Notes: generated from the sequence alone by a model not told the origin. Positions 1 through 9,425 are shown, counted from the first letter of the stretch. The stretch is 46,354 bases of DNA from Chitinophagaceae bacterium (GCA_013696395.1 JACCYQ010000177.1:1-46354), one strand, 5' to 3'. Numbers and translations: made by a program.

Positions 1-763
1 TATCTCCACCTTCAGCTTTAAAATCGTCTCCATCAACATTGTTTGCATTATTAGCACCTACATAACCATATTTTGCAGACCAGCTACCATATACAGGAAG
101 AAATAAGTAAGATCCTCCACCAGTTAGTGTAATAGAAGGCAGTTCATAAACTGTAGGTGATATCTGGTTGAATTTTTGGGTAAGTAATTCCGGTTCACCG
201 CAAGCACACTGCCAACTTGCAGGGGTAGCACTACCGGTAATATAAAGTGTTCCAGATGATGGCGGCGCAACTTTTGGTGGAATACTATAAGGGGTAACAG
301 AAAAACGCAACACATTCGATAAAAGTGTTGCAGCACTGGCTCCCAAATTAGCTTTTAGTCTCACTTCAATATCAGCTGGCGTATCAGGCGTTAAAGTTAA
401 TTGGTTTAACAGGTAGTCATTTAACTGAGTTTGTGTTAATCTTAATTGCAGATCGCTTTTTATAGAAACTGTTTGTTTACTTGCACTGGCAAAGTTTGCA
501 CCTGCACGGTCAATTTCAAGTTGATAATTTACATCCTGGGAACTCACCCCAGTAGTGAACCGGTAATCAGGATTTGTCCATGAAAATATTACGGCTTCTT
601 CATCACTGGTAGCGAAAGACATTGGAATAACACCAGAAACAGATGAAGTTAATACTGGTGGAGTACCTCCTTCAAAGAAGATTTTATTTTCATCTTTTTC
701 GCATGACCATAAACCGGTAACCAGTACGGTAGCGAGTAGAATATATTTAGAGATGTATTTCAT
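1..763 (-). CDS. SusE-like outer-membrane starch-binding lipoprotein (3' end outside window)
   Basis: This is the first 254 or so codons of a surface lipoprotein of the SusE/SusF type; the rest lies beyond the left edge. The start is the ATG at 763. It is followed by a lipoprotein signal ending in TGLWSC, with the acylated Cys at residue 21 and an acidic CEKDEN start to the mature protein, as expected for surface-exposed Bacteroidota lipoproteins. Residues about 30-130 look like the SusE N-terminal Ig-like domain (FSWTNPDYRF, then VNYQLEIDRAG). From about residue 155 a starch-binding-type module begins (LYITGSATPASW). It lies 16 nt after susD and ends the visible SusCDE run. In characterised systems such proteins help SusD hold starch at the cell surface. 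Glucan specificity is inferred from the upstream amylase. Confidence 0.85.
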   Translation of the reverse strand, partial: MKYISKYILLATVLVTGLWSCEKDENKIFFEGGTPPVLTSSVSGVIPMSFATSDEEAVIFSWTNPDYRFTTGVSSQDVNYQLEIDRAGANFASASKQTVSIKSDLQLRLTQTQLNDYLLNQLTLTPDTPADIEVRLKANLGASAATLLSNVLRFSVTPYSIPPKVAPPSSGTLYITGSATPASWQCACGEPELLTQKFNQISPTVYELPSITLTGGGSYLFLPVYGSWSAKYGYVGANNANNVDGDDFKAEGGD

Positions 764-779
764 AATAATCTTTTTTAAA

Positions 780-2405
780 TTAATAGCCTTGATTTTGAGT
801 CAGGTTAGGATTAGCAGACAGGTTAGCAGAAGGAATAGGATATAATTTATACTTTGGTTCTACTGCTGTCCCCGATGAAACACCGCCTTTCCATGGCCAC
901 AGGTAAGTGCCTGTAGTTAATTGGTCATACCTGATAAGGTCTGTACGCCGATGACCCTCCCAGTATAACTCCCTGGCTCTTTCATCCAACACTAATTGAA
1001 GCGTGAGATCACTGGAATTATTTATACGTCCGACATTACCTGGACCATAACTGTTTCCATAAGCTCTGAATCGGATGCGATTCATATATTCCAATGCGCT
1101 TGCAGCGTCTCCCCCGGAACCTCCTCTTAATACGGCTTCAGCGTAAATCAGGTACATTTCAGGCAAACGAAATACCGGGAAATCCACATCCGAAAATTCT
1201 CGGTTTACATCTGAAACCGGGCCGCCATCACTACGAATATTTTTATACTTATTTACATGCAAACCGTTGTCAAACACCGTTACATCATTTATTTGCATTT
1301 GAGCATCACTTGCACCATACTTTGATGTTGTAAATAATGCCCTGCGATCCGTTGCGCCAGTTCTATCCTCAAATTTTAATCCCAAGGCACTGGTTGCACG
1401 ATAGCCGTACCAACCGCCACCAACTCCAAATTCATTATGGTCATCACCCGCGGCAGCATGTACAAAAAAAGTAGTATTCCCAAAAGATTGGGTTCGTAAA
1501 CCATCGTTCGTAATTGCGAAAATCAATTCGTTAGCATGCTTATGATTATCTGCCATAAATAATTCTTCATAATTGTCAGAAAGTGTATAACCCGCGTCAA
1601 TGACTTTTTTAGCATATGTGATGGCTTCCGAATATTTTGGAGTTCCGGTATATACCCCTGCATTTAAATAAATCCTGGCTAAAAGTGCCCATGCTGATCC
1701 CTGGTCTACCCGACCATACTCCATACTGCGTGGTGCTGCTAATTCAGTTTCAATTGCTTTCAACTCCTGTTCTATGTAATTGAACAATTCAGCTCTTTCA
1801 ATTTGTTTCGGCAAATCGGTACCAATAAGATTCTCTTCTGTGATGAAGGTTGATTTTCCAAATAGGTCCATCATCACCCAATAATTAAAGGCACGTAAAA
1901 AACGAACTTCTGCAGTAGACGTTTTAATGGCGGCAGCATCAGCACCCGAGATACTTCTTTCAGCAAGTTTTGCATCCGTAGCTTCTCGCAGATATTCATT
2001 AATAACAGTGATATTATAAATCGGCCTTGCATACATACCCAGAATAAAAGGATCTGAACTAGTCCACCTGAAGTTGTGAAAATTCTGAATTGTCTGGTCG
2101 TTCCATGAAACCACGGCTTCATCTGTTGGTAATTCCTGGTGATTAAAAAACCCCCGGATAAAAGGTGATTGTGAACCTTCATCCAAACCCTGGATATCCG
2201 ATGATCCGGCGGGACCTGTATTACCAGTGCTTGATAATCCACCATATATTTTTGCTAATACACCTTTATACCCTGCAGGCGTTGAAAAAGTGGTTGCCGG
2301 TGTTAAATCATTAACCGGGTATAAATCCAGTTTTTTTGCACAGGAAGCAATAGAAAGAGTTGCAATCCCTGCTATAAAGAAATTTTTTATGGTTCTACTT
2401 TTCAT
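780..2405 (-). CDS. susD: SusD/RagB-family nutrient-binding lipoprotein (starch locus)
   Basis: This 541-residue SusD-like outer-membrane lipoprotein forms the lid of the SusC channel and binds oligosaccharide. It opens with MKSRTIKNFF and a lipobox ending SIASC (Cys at residue 22). The helical TPR-type core contains the usual SusD signature AEVRFLRAFNYWVMMDLFG near residues 165-185. The C-terminal part has the conserved FRLPEMYLIYAEA and LDERARELYWEGHRRTDLIRY blocks, and the protein ends near LYPIPSANL, as the family does. Length is normal. It lies 146 nt downstream of susC and 16 nt upstream of the susE-like gene, so the three are probably co-transcribed. Starch as substrate is inferred from the linked GH13 enzyme. 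Confidence 0.93.
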   Translation of the reverse strand: MKSRTIKNFFIAGIATLSIASCAKKLDLYPVNDLTPATTFSTPAGYKGVLAKIYGGLSSTGNTGPAGSSDIQGLDEGSQSPFIRGFFNHQELPTDEAVVSWNDQTIQNFHNFRWTSSDPFILGMYARPIYNITVINEYLREATDAKLAERSISGADAAAIKTSTAEVRFLRAFNYWVMMDLFGKSTFITEENLIGTDLPKQIERAELFNYIEQELKAIETELAAPRSMEYGRVDQGSAWALLARIYLNAGVYTGTPKYSEAITYAKKVIDAGYTLSDNYEELFMADNHKHANELIFAITNDGLRTQSFGNTTFFVHAAAGDDHNEFGVGGGWYGYRATSALGLKFEDRTGATDRRALFTTSKYGASDAQMQINDVTVFDNGLHVNKYKNIRSDGGPVSDVNREFSDVDFPVFRLPEMYLIYAEAVLRGGSGGDAASALEYMNRIRFRAYGNSYGPGNVGRINNSSDLTLQLVLDERARELYWEGHRRTDLIRYDQLTTGTYLWPWKGGVSSGTAVEPKYKLYPIPSANLSANPNLTQNQGY

Positions 2406-2551
2406 GTGTTTATATTATTTTTTTTATTTGTCACATGTAATTGATGATGGTAATTTTTATTTTTTGTTTTTGTATCATCGACTACGTTTCGCCATTAATT
2501 ATTGCAGTTAATATTCAACTTTTTATTAGTGCTCATTTAAATGTTAATAAA

Positions 2552-5530
2552 TTAGAAATCTACATTGAAACCAATAGCATAGGTACGCGGACGGGGATAA
2601 ATATTATTATCAATACCAGCATCTGAAGAAATCTCCGGATCCAATCCCTGGTATTTGGTAAATACGGCCACATTCTGAATGCTGGCACTAATCCGCATCA
2701 TAGCTGCACCTTTTAATATTTGTCCTACATTATAGCCCAGGTTGATATTATCAATCCGAAAGAAGGAAGCGTTTTCTATATAGTAGTCCGAAATGTATTG
2801 ATTATTACTGATTCCACTTTCCAGGTAATTACGACTTGCATTACCAATAAAATTGATCGGGTTTTTAACCGCCCTGATAACACCATTATTTGAAAAATAG
2901 TTATTGTACTGGTAATTGCCGATCATTCCGTGAGCAGCGGCACCCAGGCTGATGTTTTTATAGGTTACCTGGGTACTGGCACCTAATAGGAAATCGGGTG
3001 CTGGTTTTTTATAAAAATAACGGTCTTGTTCATCTACCTGACCATCGCGGTTAATATCTTCATATAAACCTTCTATAGGACGTCCAGTAACAGGATCATA
3101 AACCTGCTTAAATACATCGAAAGTATAAGGTGCAGAATTAATGGCAAATATTCCGATGGTATTTCCTGTACCACCACTGATAAAGCTTACCGGGATACCC
3201 CTGAAATTAGGATCTTCATTTTTTAATAAATTGGTGATATCTGTTTCATTATAGGTGAAATTTACCCCGAAATCCCATGTCAGGTTCTCATTACGAACCG
3301 GCACGGTGTTCAAAGAAATTTCTATTCCTTTATTTTCAACATTACCAACATTCGTAACGATGCGGTTTACGAAATTAGCCCCGGGAGCTACCGGAACATC
3401 ACTCAACAAGTCTTCTGTTTTCTTTTGATAAACATCTATAGCACCACTTATACGATTTTGAATAAAGGCAAAGTCAAAACCTATGTTTTGGGTGGTTGTA
3501 GTTTCCCATTTGATGCTGGGATCATAGCCTTCAGGCCGGATGAAATTATAAAAATTATTTCCGAACTGGTATTGTGCAGCAGGGCCGCTAAGCGTATACC
3601 TGGGCAGGTAGGAATAATATCCAATACCATCCTGCTGTCCTGTTACACCCCAGCCTAAACGAAGTTTCAAATCGGTAACTGCCCTTGAAGTTTTAAAGAA
3701 TTCGTCTTTCAACCTCCAGGCAAATGCCAGGGAAGGGAAATAACCAACCCTGTTTTCGGGTGAGAATTTACTACTTGCATCTCTTCTCAAAGTTGCAGTC
3801 AACAAATATTTTTGTGCTATATTAATATTGGCTCTCCCAAAATAAGATTCTAACCTGTACTGAGGTTTGTCCCATGCAAAATTTGGAATAGAAGTGGGAA
3901 TCACCTGCCTGTCCCTTCCATATTGTTCAAAGTTATAGACCTTGGTTACAAAATCCTGATAACTATGACCTACCAATAAATCTAATTTAGAATTTATTGA
4001 AGACAGATTTTTGTCATAAAACAACGAAACATCAACCAGTGTATTTTCCTTAACCTGGGCGTAGTGAGTAAAAAGGCCTCTTGTTTTATAATTTGTGGCC
4101 GCAACTGAATCTATGAGATCATCACCTTTCCCATTTGCATTATCAACACCTACATTTAATAATACATGCAGATCAGGAAAGAAATGTAATTTATAATCCA
4201 GTTGTACATTACCGATAAAACGATTCACTCTTGAAGAGTTATCTCTCAATTCGAGCAATGCCAATGGATTTCTGTTAGATAAATCAATAGGTAGGTTATT
4301 GGAACCGGTTTGCAACCATTCGTAATAGCCGCCATATTTATTTGATTCGTATACAGGTTTTGTAGGATCGAATGTTACAGCATTTCCAACAGCACCTTCG
4401 TTTGCCCAACGATGTTTTGTCTGACTTAATTTTAAAGCAACATTCACCGCCAGGTGATCATTGAAGAATTTCGGATTCAGGTTTAAAGCACCCGTTGTCC
4501 TTTTAAAATTATTGGTTTTTAAAACCCCATCCTGGTCATTATAACCAATGGATGCACGAAAAGGCACCATGCCAATACTGCCACTGGCACTAATATTATT
4601 ATCAGTTCCATATGCTTTTTGATAGATCTCATCCTGCCAATTGGTATTGGCCGTACCTAATAAATTCTTATAGGTATTGACCCCGGTTGCAGCTGCATCA
4701 TCATTTATAAGTTGCCTGATCTCATCGCCAGTCAGTACATCTACAAATTCAGGAACTTCACCCATTGAAAATTGTGTATTGAAATTAAATTTCACTTTTC
4801 CACGGGTACCTTTTTTTGTGGTGATGATGATTACACCATTTGAAGCTCTTGAACCATATAGTGCTGTAGCAGAGGCATCCTTTAAAACACTCATTGACTC
4901 AATATCATTGGGATTAATTGTGCTTAATAAATTACCTGAACCTGAAATACCGTTGCTTTCCACGGGAATTCCATCAACAACAATTAACGGTTCATTACTG
5001 GCATTTAAAGATGCTCCACCACGAATTCGGATCTTACTTCCGCCTCCCGCGCTTCCACCGCCACTGGTAATTTGCAAACCGGCAACTTTACCCACCAGCA
5101 ATTGTTCAGAAGATGCAATCTGTCCCTTCTGAAAATTTTCAGGAGTAATAGAGGTAACCGCACCGGTTAAATCACCCTTGCGCCGAGTACCATAGGCAAC
5201 CACTACCACCTCATCCATAGTGGAATTACTGATTCCTAGAGTAATTGCAATATTGGAAACATTTGAAATATCCACTTCCTGCTGCAGATATCCAATAGAT
5301 GATATAACCAATGTTGTGGCAGTTGCTGGTACAGTTAAACTAAAAGTACCATCGGATAATGTAGTTGTTCCGTTTGTGGAATTTTTCAAGGTAACGGTGG
5401 CACTTGAAACTGCGTTACCGTCGATATCGGTAATTTTTCCGGTAATTGTTTTATCCTGAGCATACATGGAGAAAAAGCAGCATAAAAGAGCAGGCAGTAT
5501 ACATGCCCTGAGCAGTTTGTTGATTGGCAT
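2552..5530 (-). CDS. susC: SusC/RagA-family TonB-dependent receptor (starch locus)
   Basis: This 992-residue outer-membrane TonB-dependent transporter imports oligosaccharides across the outer membrane with energy from TonB-ExbBD. A signal peptide (residues 1-24, ending MYAQ) precedes a CarboxypepD_reg-like domain (about 27-100, ITGKITDIDGNAVSSATV). Next come the TonB-box/plug region (MDEVVVVAYGTRRKGDLTGA, about 104-125, and VDGIPVESNGISG) and a 22-strand barrel ending PRTYAIGFNVDF. There is no STN domain, unlike the second SusC in this window, so signalling through an anti-sigma factor is not expected. The upstream gap of 171 nt holds an operator-like dyad and a leader shared with the amylase gene. 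The start ATG at 5530 lies at the end of that leader. Confidence 0.94.
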   Translation of the reverse strand: MPINKLLRACILPALLCCFFSMYAQDKTITGKITDIDGNAVSSATVTLKNSTNGTTTLSDGTFSLTVPATATTLVISSIGYLQQEVDISNVSNIAITLGISNSTMDEVVVVAYGTRRKGDLTGAVTSITPENFQKGQIASSEQLLVGKVAGLQITSGGGSAGGGSKIRIRGGASLNASNEPLIVVDGIPVESNGISGSGNLLSTINPNDIESMSVLKDASATALYGSRASNGVIIITTKKGTRGKVKFNFNTQFSMGEVPEFVDVLTGDEIRQLINDDAAATGVNTYKNLLGTANTNWQDEIYQKAYGTDNNISASGSIGMVPFRASIGYNDQDGVLKTNNFKRTTGALNLNPKFFNDHLAVNVALKLSQTKHRWANEGAVGNAVTFDPTKPVYESNKYGGYYEWLQTGSNNLPIDLSNRNPLALLELRDNSSRVNRFIGNVQLDYKLHFFPDLHVLLNVGVDNANGKGDDLIDSVAATNYKTRGLFTHYAQVKENTLVDVSLFYDKNLSSINSKLDLLVGHSYQDFVTKVYNFEQYGRDRQVIPTSIPNFAWDKPQYRLESYFGRANINIAQKYLLTATLRRDASSKFSPENRVGYFPSLAFAWRLKDEFFKTSRAVTDLKLRLGWGVTGQQDGIGYYSYLPRYTLSGPAAQYQFGNNFYNFIRPEGYDPSIKWETTTTQNIGFDFAFIQNRISGAIDVYQKKTEDLLSDVPVAPGANFVNRIVTNVGNVENKGIEISLNTVPVRNENLTWDFGVNFTYNETDITNLLKNEDPNFRGIPVSFISGGTGNTIGIFAINSAPYTFDVFKQVYDPVTGRPIEGLYEDINRDGQVDEQDRYFYKKPAPDFLLGASTQVTYKNISLGAAAHGMIGNYQYNNYFSNNGVIRAVKNPINFIGNASRNYLESGISNNQYISDYYIENASFFRIDNINLGYNVGQILKGAAMMRISASIQNVAVFTKYQGLDPEISSDAGIDNNIYPRPRTYAIGFNVDF

Positions 5531-5551
5531 AGCAATTAATCAATTCGTTAG
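5529..5551 (-). promoter_or_regulatory. Conserved leader shared with the amylase gene
   Basis: These 23 nt immediately before and into the susC start codon (CTAACGA, then TTG, then TTAATTGC on the minus strand) match the segment before the amylase start (9361-9383) at 20 of 23 positions. The match is in non-coding sequence and continues up to the start codon. It is therefore either a translational control element or a duplicated promoter-proximal segment. Confidence 0.5.
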
Positions 5552-5573
5552 AAAATGAAGAAGATTACTTTAA

Positions 5574-5590
5574 TGTGTATTTTTAACACA
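5574..5590 (-). promoter_or_regulatory. Candidate operator dyad upstream of susC
   Basis: On the minus strand the 17-mer is TGTGTTAAAAATACACA, with perfect 5-bp arms TGTGT/ACACA. It sits 43 nt upstream of the susC ATG and overlaps the end of a weak promoter-like TATAATTG box (5589-5596). A related 17-mer, identical at 13 positions, lies at a similar distance before the amylase gene (9409-9425). The neighbouring Nudix/winged-helix regulator is the obvious candidate to bind it, but that is inference. Confidence 0.5.
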
Positions 5591-5701
5591 ATTATAATTA
5601 TTTTTTGAATATCAAAGAAATTTATTATCCCTAATGGTTATTTTAAAAAGAGTGAATATTCTAATATTATGCTGCACAACTCGTTTGAATTGTTTGAGGG
5701 G

Positions 5702-6433
5702 TCAACTTACAAAAGCAATAAGTTTCTTTTTCTTTTTTGCTGATTTAGGTTTAAGATCCAACTTTACTTTATATAATTTTCCCGGGCGATGAGGAACGTT
5801 ATCTTCCATTTCATCCAAATCAACCAACCATTCTTTTAAAGCTATTTTTTTTCTAAAATTTCGCCTGTCAAGTTGGATGCCCAATATGGCCTGGTAAAGA
5901 TCCTGCAACTCACGAAGCGAAAATTTTTCAGGTAAAAGATTAAATATTACTGGCTTTTCCATTACTTGTTGCCGCAGCCTTTGCAGGCAGGTATCCAAAA
6001 TTAATTTATGGTCAAATGCTAATTTTTTAATATCGCCCACCTTATGCCAATGCACTTCATTATGAGTTAGCTGAAGCTTATGGTGGTTAATATCTATCAG
6101 CGAATAATATGCAGTAGTAATTACGCGTCCTGATGGATGCCTGTTTAACGATCCGAATGTATGCACCTGTTCCAGGTAAACATCTTCAAGTCCCGTTCGT
6201 TCTTTTAATACGCGGTAAGGTGCACTTTCAATATCTTCATTTGGCTTAATTAAATCGCCCAACAAAGACCACATTCCTTCAAACTCCTTGAGATCCGACT
6301 TTATCAGCAATATTTCCAGTTCCTTTTTATCATACCCGAAAATGACACAGTCTACTGAAATTGCAATATTGAAATAATCCAGGTGGCTGCTTTTTTCAAC
6401 TTCAGCCGTTTTTAGATTCATTATTTTATCCAT
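5702..6433 (-). CDS. Nudix-domain winged-helix transcriptional regulator (NrtR-like)
   Basis: This is a 243-residue protein with an N-terminal Nudix fold (about 20-150) and a C-terminal winged-helix domain (about 158-215, LLPEKFSLRELQDLYQAILG and RRNFRKKI). That layout is typical of the NrtR family, whose members sense ADP-ribose-type or sugar ligands and repress catabolic genes; AraR of Bacteroides is a sugar-responsive example. The Nudix box is degenerate. The second Gly of the usual GG is Asp, the RE pair reads RV and the EE pair reads ER, so the catalytic metal site looks lost. The ATG lies 15 nt after the amylase stop, which points to co-transcription, and susC follows. A role as the maltodextrin regulator of this locus is inferred from position. 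Confidence 0.85.
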   Translation of the reverse strand: MDKIMNLKTAEVEKSSHLDYFNIAISVDCVIFGYDKKELEILLIKSDLKEFEGMWSLLGDLIKPNEDIESAPYRVLKERTGLEDVYLEQVHTFGSLNRHPSGRVITTAYYSLIDINHHKLQLTHNEVHWHKVGDIKKLAFDHKLILDTCLQRLRQQVMEKPVIFNLLPEKFSLRELQDLYQAILGIQLDRRNFRKKIALKEWLVDLDEMEDNVPHRPGKLYKVKLDLKPKSAKKKKKLIAFVS

Positions 6434-6448
6434 AGCAGTGGTTCTGAT

Positions 6449-9358
6449 TTATTGAAGAATTATTTTAATAGTTGAAGTCGCATTTTTTGTTTGAAGTTGA
6501 AGAAAATAAGTTCCAGGAGGATAATGTTGACTTTGTAATTCGAAACTATGCTGGCCCTTAATTAAAAACCCATTTTTTACTTCCCTTATTTTCTGTCCAT
6601 ACAAATTCAGTAGGGAAAGATTTGCGGTACCTGTTTCAGGCATAGTTAACCGGATATTCATCAAATTTTGTACGGGATTGGGTGAAGCCATCAATTGCAA
6701 CAGGGATGAAGATGAAGGCAGGTTACTCACAGGGGTTGTTACCGCATTCACCACATTCCTGTTTAAGAAAAGATGATATTGCCCCGGCTGCAATGAAATA
6801 GTTTGTGCATTACCGGTAGCTGTAAAAGTAGTGGCATCCAGGTAATTATACCAGGTACCCGGATTTTGAAAAGTGATGGTTGCATCAGCTGCTGTAACCC
6901 CAAAATTTCCCACCAATAAAAGGTTGCTGGTATCCGTTGTTAATTTAATCCATTTCACTGCATTACCCAAACTGTAAGTAACCTTGTCACTCATAAATGC
7001 AGCCTTGTATTGAGGATGTACCCTCAATTTTAAGACGCTTGCATAAATATCGTGTAATCGTTTACGTGGCGTTATCTGCAGATAATCCCATCGTATGGGT
7101 TTGGGATCAAGCCGGCAATTATTATTAACTGTCCCATTAGGACAATGATTGATGGAATAATCGTATCCTAATTCACCAAACTGCCAGATCATTTTTGGTC
7201 CGGGGATACTTAATAAAAATGTAGCTGACATTTCAGTTCTGCGAAGAGCTGTATTCAGATCCTTAATATTATAACTGCCGGAAGAATTACCAAATTGCAG
7301 ATTTTTATACATGATACGCTCTTCATCATGACTTTCCATATAGGTAATCAGGTGCGGCTTAGTCCATCCTCTTTGAGTAAATATTCCTCCTTCAAAATTC
7401 CAATCTTGTGAAAATCCCATGGTAGCCTGGGAGAAATTATGATTATGATTGCCCCAGAAAAGCATACCATAATCAGCCAATTCCTTTTCCTCAGAGTTAG
7501 TGGCAAAATGTTCAAGTATTACGTATGCATCGGATGATTTAGATTGAACCGTGTCAAAATAACGTTTCCATATAGCAACTCGGCCTGCATCATAATTTGA
7601 CCACGCATTTACATTACAATTATTACCGTTATTATCACAGGTAGCCGTTTGAGTAAATCCTTTTGAAAGGTCAAATCGGAAACCATCAATTTTATATTCT
7701 TTCAGCCAGTGTTCAACAACCCTACTTGTAAAATAACGGGTATCAAGACTTTCGTGGTTCATATCATAACCAACATTAAAAGCATGTTTGGTAACTGGAT
7801 TAAACCAGGGATTATCAGGGGAAGGGCGGTTATTAGCATTATCAAAATATAGCTGAACCATCGGGGAAAGACCAAAAGAATGATTCAATGCTATATCCAT
7901 GATTACTGCAATCCCTTTGCTATGACAACTGTCAATAAATTCTTTCAGTGAATTTTTAGGACCATAATATTTATCAGGTGCAAAATAAAAATCCGGATTA
8001 TAGCCCCAACTGTTATTTCCTTCAAACTCATTAAAAGGCATCAATTCAATAGCATTAATTCCTAAATTCTTCAAATAATTCAAGGAATCTTTCAGTGTCT
8101 TCCAATCGTGTGCTTCCACAAAATCCCGCAATAGCAATTCATAAATAACAAGACTTCTTTTATCAGGTCTGTTGAAATTATTCACTTTCCAGTTATACGC
8201 AGGTGGTGCTGTTTGCAATATGCCCACGATTCCGCTTGTCAAACCCGTGGGAAAGGGTTTAAGTCCCGGATAAGTAGAAGGCGAAATATTCTGGTCATTA
8301 TTATTGTAGTTATCAAGTACCTTTTCCACATAAGGATCAGCGATTTTTAGAGTGCCATCAACCAGATATTGAAAACTATATTCAGTACCTGGTGTTAAAC
8401 CGGTAATGCGCAACCACCAGATTTTTCCATCAGCCGTTTTGTTCATTTGGTATTGTGGCTGTTCTACCCAGTTACTTCCAGGCAAATCACCTATAATACT
8501 GACCCTGTTTTTCAAAGGCGCAAACAGCACAAGAGTAACAGCGGTATTTCCAGCTTCATAATTAATCCCTTGTTTAACCCCTACGGGTAAGGGGGCGATA
8601 TTTATTCCCGGAGCCACAAAAAAATCAATCGTATCCCTGCTTATTGCTACCCCATCATCTGCTTCTGCAATAATCCTGGTATTGCCTGTTTGAGTCAATA
8701 CATAATTATCTGCTATACTTGTTGAATTTGTATTTGAACGGATCATTACTCCATTAACAAATAACTTCAATGAAGCGGATTTATTTGCCACTGCAGCAAT
8801 GTTGATATTATCGCCGGAAAGTTTTTGAATGGGCTCGGGTATTGGTTTATATGTAGGTTGAAGAGGTGGCTCAGTAATCCGAACGGCTATGGATGAAGTA
8901 TAAATTGGTATATACATATCACTGCCATCCGTATTTGCCTGTTTCTTAGAACCATTTCCACTTCTAAAAAGGATGGCAATCTTCTGTATATTTTCTGTGG
9001 CATCAGTTATGCCATAATAGCTTCGCAAACTACCGGTTATGGTAAATCGCCATTGATTATTTCCCAAATATGTGGCATTTAAAGCTGGATTGGGTTGATT
9101 AAAGTTCTGGTTGAATTTTACATATTTCCAGTCATTGGCACTGGTACTTTTATTTGTGATAACACCTGTATGTACGTACACATCACTACTGGGCGTGTGA
9201 TCAAATAAACCGCGATTTCCTTTTGAAGCATCCATATTAATCACAACAGAGGTTGTTGCATCATCTTCTACCGGGAATAAAGGAGTCCAGGTAAGTAGTT
9301 GCGCATCACTGCAAAGTATTATCAACATGCTGATGCACCATAAAAAAGCTTTTCTCAT
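6449..9358 (-). CDS. Secreted GH13 alpha-amylase-family enzyme with T9SS sorting domain
   Basis: This multidomain extracellular alpha-glucan hydrolase has 969 residues from the ATG at 9358; a TTG three codons earlier would lie inside the conserved leader. Order: signal peptide (1-19), N-terminal beta-domains (about 20-250), a CBM48/E-set-like module (about 265-355, VSIIGDLPGSNW), the GH13 barrel (about 405-790), a beta-sandwich, and a C-terminal type IX secretion domain (about 890-969, SPNPVQN to IKIILQ). The GH13 motifs are intact: DIALNH (region I), GFRFDLSK with nucleophile Asp563, ILEHF with acid/base Glu616, and MESHDEER with Asp678. It leads the minus-strand starch cluster. The exact product profile (amylase, neopullulanase or pullulanase) cannot be fixed from motifs alone. 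Confidence 0.9.
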   Translation of the reverse strand: MRKAFLWCISMLIILCSDAQLLTWTPLFPVEDDATTSVVINMDASKGNRGLFDHTPSSDVYVHTGVITNKSTSANDWKYVKFNQNFNQPNPALNATYLGNNQWRFTITGSLRSYYGITDATENIQKIAILFRSGNGSKKQANTDGSDMYIPIYTSSIAVRITEPPLQPTYKPIPEPIQKLSGDNINIAAVANKSASLKLFVNGVMIRSNTNSTSIADNYVLTQTGNTRIIAEADDGVAISRDTIDFFVAPGINIAPLPVGVKQGINYEAGNTAVTLVLFAPLKNRVSIIGDLPGSNWVEQPQYQMNKTADGKIWWLRITGLTPGTEYSFQYLVDGTLKIADPYVEKVLDNYNNNDQNISPSTYPGLKPFPTGLTSGIVGILQTAPPAYNWKVNNFNRPDKRSLVIYELLLRDFVEAHDWKTLKDSLNYLKNLGINAIELMPFNEFEGNNSWGYNPDFYFAPDKYYGPKNSLKEFIDSCHSKGIAVIMDIALNHSFGLSPMVQLYFDNANNRPSPDNPWFNPVTKHAFNVGYDMNHESLDTRYFTSRVVEHWLKEYKIDGFRFDLSKGFTQTATCDNNGNNCNVNAWSNYDAGRVAIWKRYFDTVQSKSSDAYVILEHFATNSEEKELADYGMLFWGNHNHNFSQATMGFSQDWNFEGGIFTQRGWTKPHLITYMESHDEERIMYKNLQFGNSSGSYNIKDLNTALRRTEMSATFLLSIPGPKMIWQFGELGYDYSINHCPNGTVNNNCRLDPKPIRWDYLQITPRKRLHDIYASVLKLRVHPQYKAAFMSDKVTYSLGNAVKWIKLTTDTSNLLLVGNFGVTAADATITFQNPGTWYNYLDATTFTATGNAQTISLQPGQYHLFLNRNVVNAVTTPVSNLPSSSSLLQLMASPNPVQNLMNIRLTMPETGTANLSLLNLYGQKIREVKNGFLIKGQHSFELQSQHYPPGTYFLQLQTKNATSTIKIILQ

Positions 9359-9360
9359 AA

Positions 9361-9383
9361 ATGGCAATTAAACAAATCGTTAG
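9361..9383 (-). promoter_or_regulatory. Conserved leader upstream of the amylase gene
   Basis: This is the partner of the susC leader (5529-5551). The two are identical at 20 of 23 nt, including CTAACGA and TTAATTGC, and this one ends 2 nt before the ATG at 9358. Confidence 0.5.
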
Positions 9384-9408
9384 TTCAAAATTAATCTGAA
9401 GATACAAA

Positions 9409-9425
9409 TATGTACTATAAACACA
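9409..9425 (-). promoter_or_regulatory. Candidate operator dyad upstream of the amylase gene
   Basis: The minus-strand 17-mer TGTGTTTATAGTACATA has imperfect 5-bp arms (4 of 5 pairs). It matches the susC dyad at 13 of 17 positions and lies 25 nt upstream of the shared leader (22 nt in susC). It is in the 125-nt divergent gap between the amylase gene and ligA. Confidence 0.45.

Noticed and set aside
4677-5132. Open frame of 151 codons on the plus strand inside susC
   Set aside because: It is a frame shadow of the strongly coding susC on the minus strand; the translation has no domain or start context.
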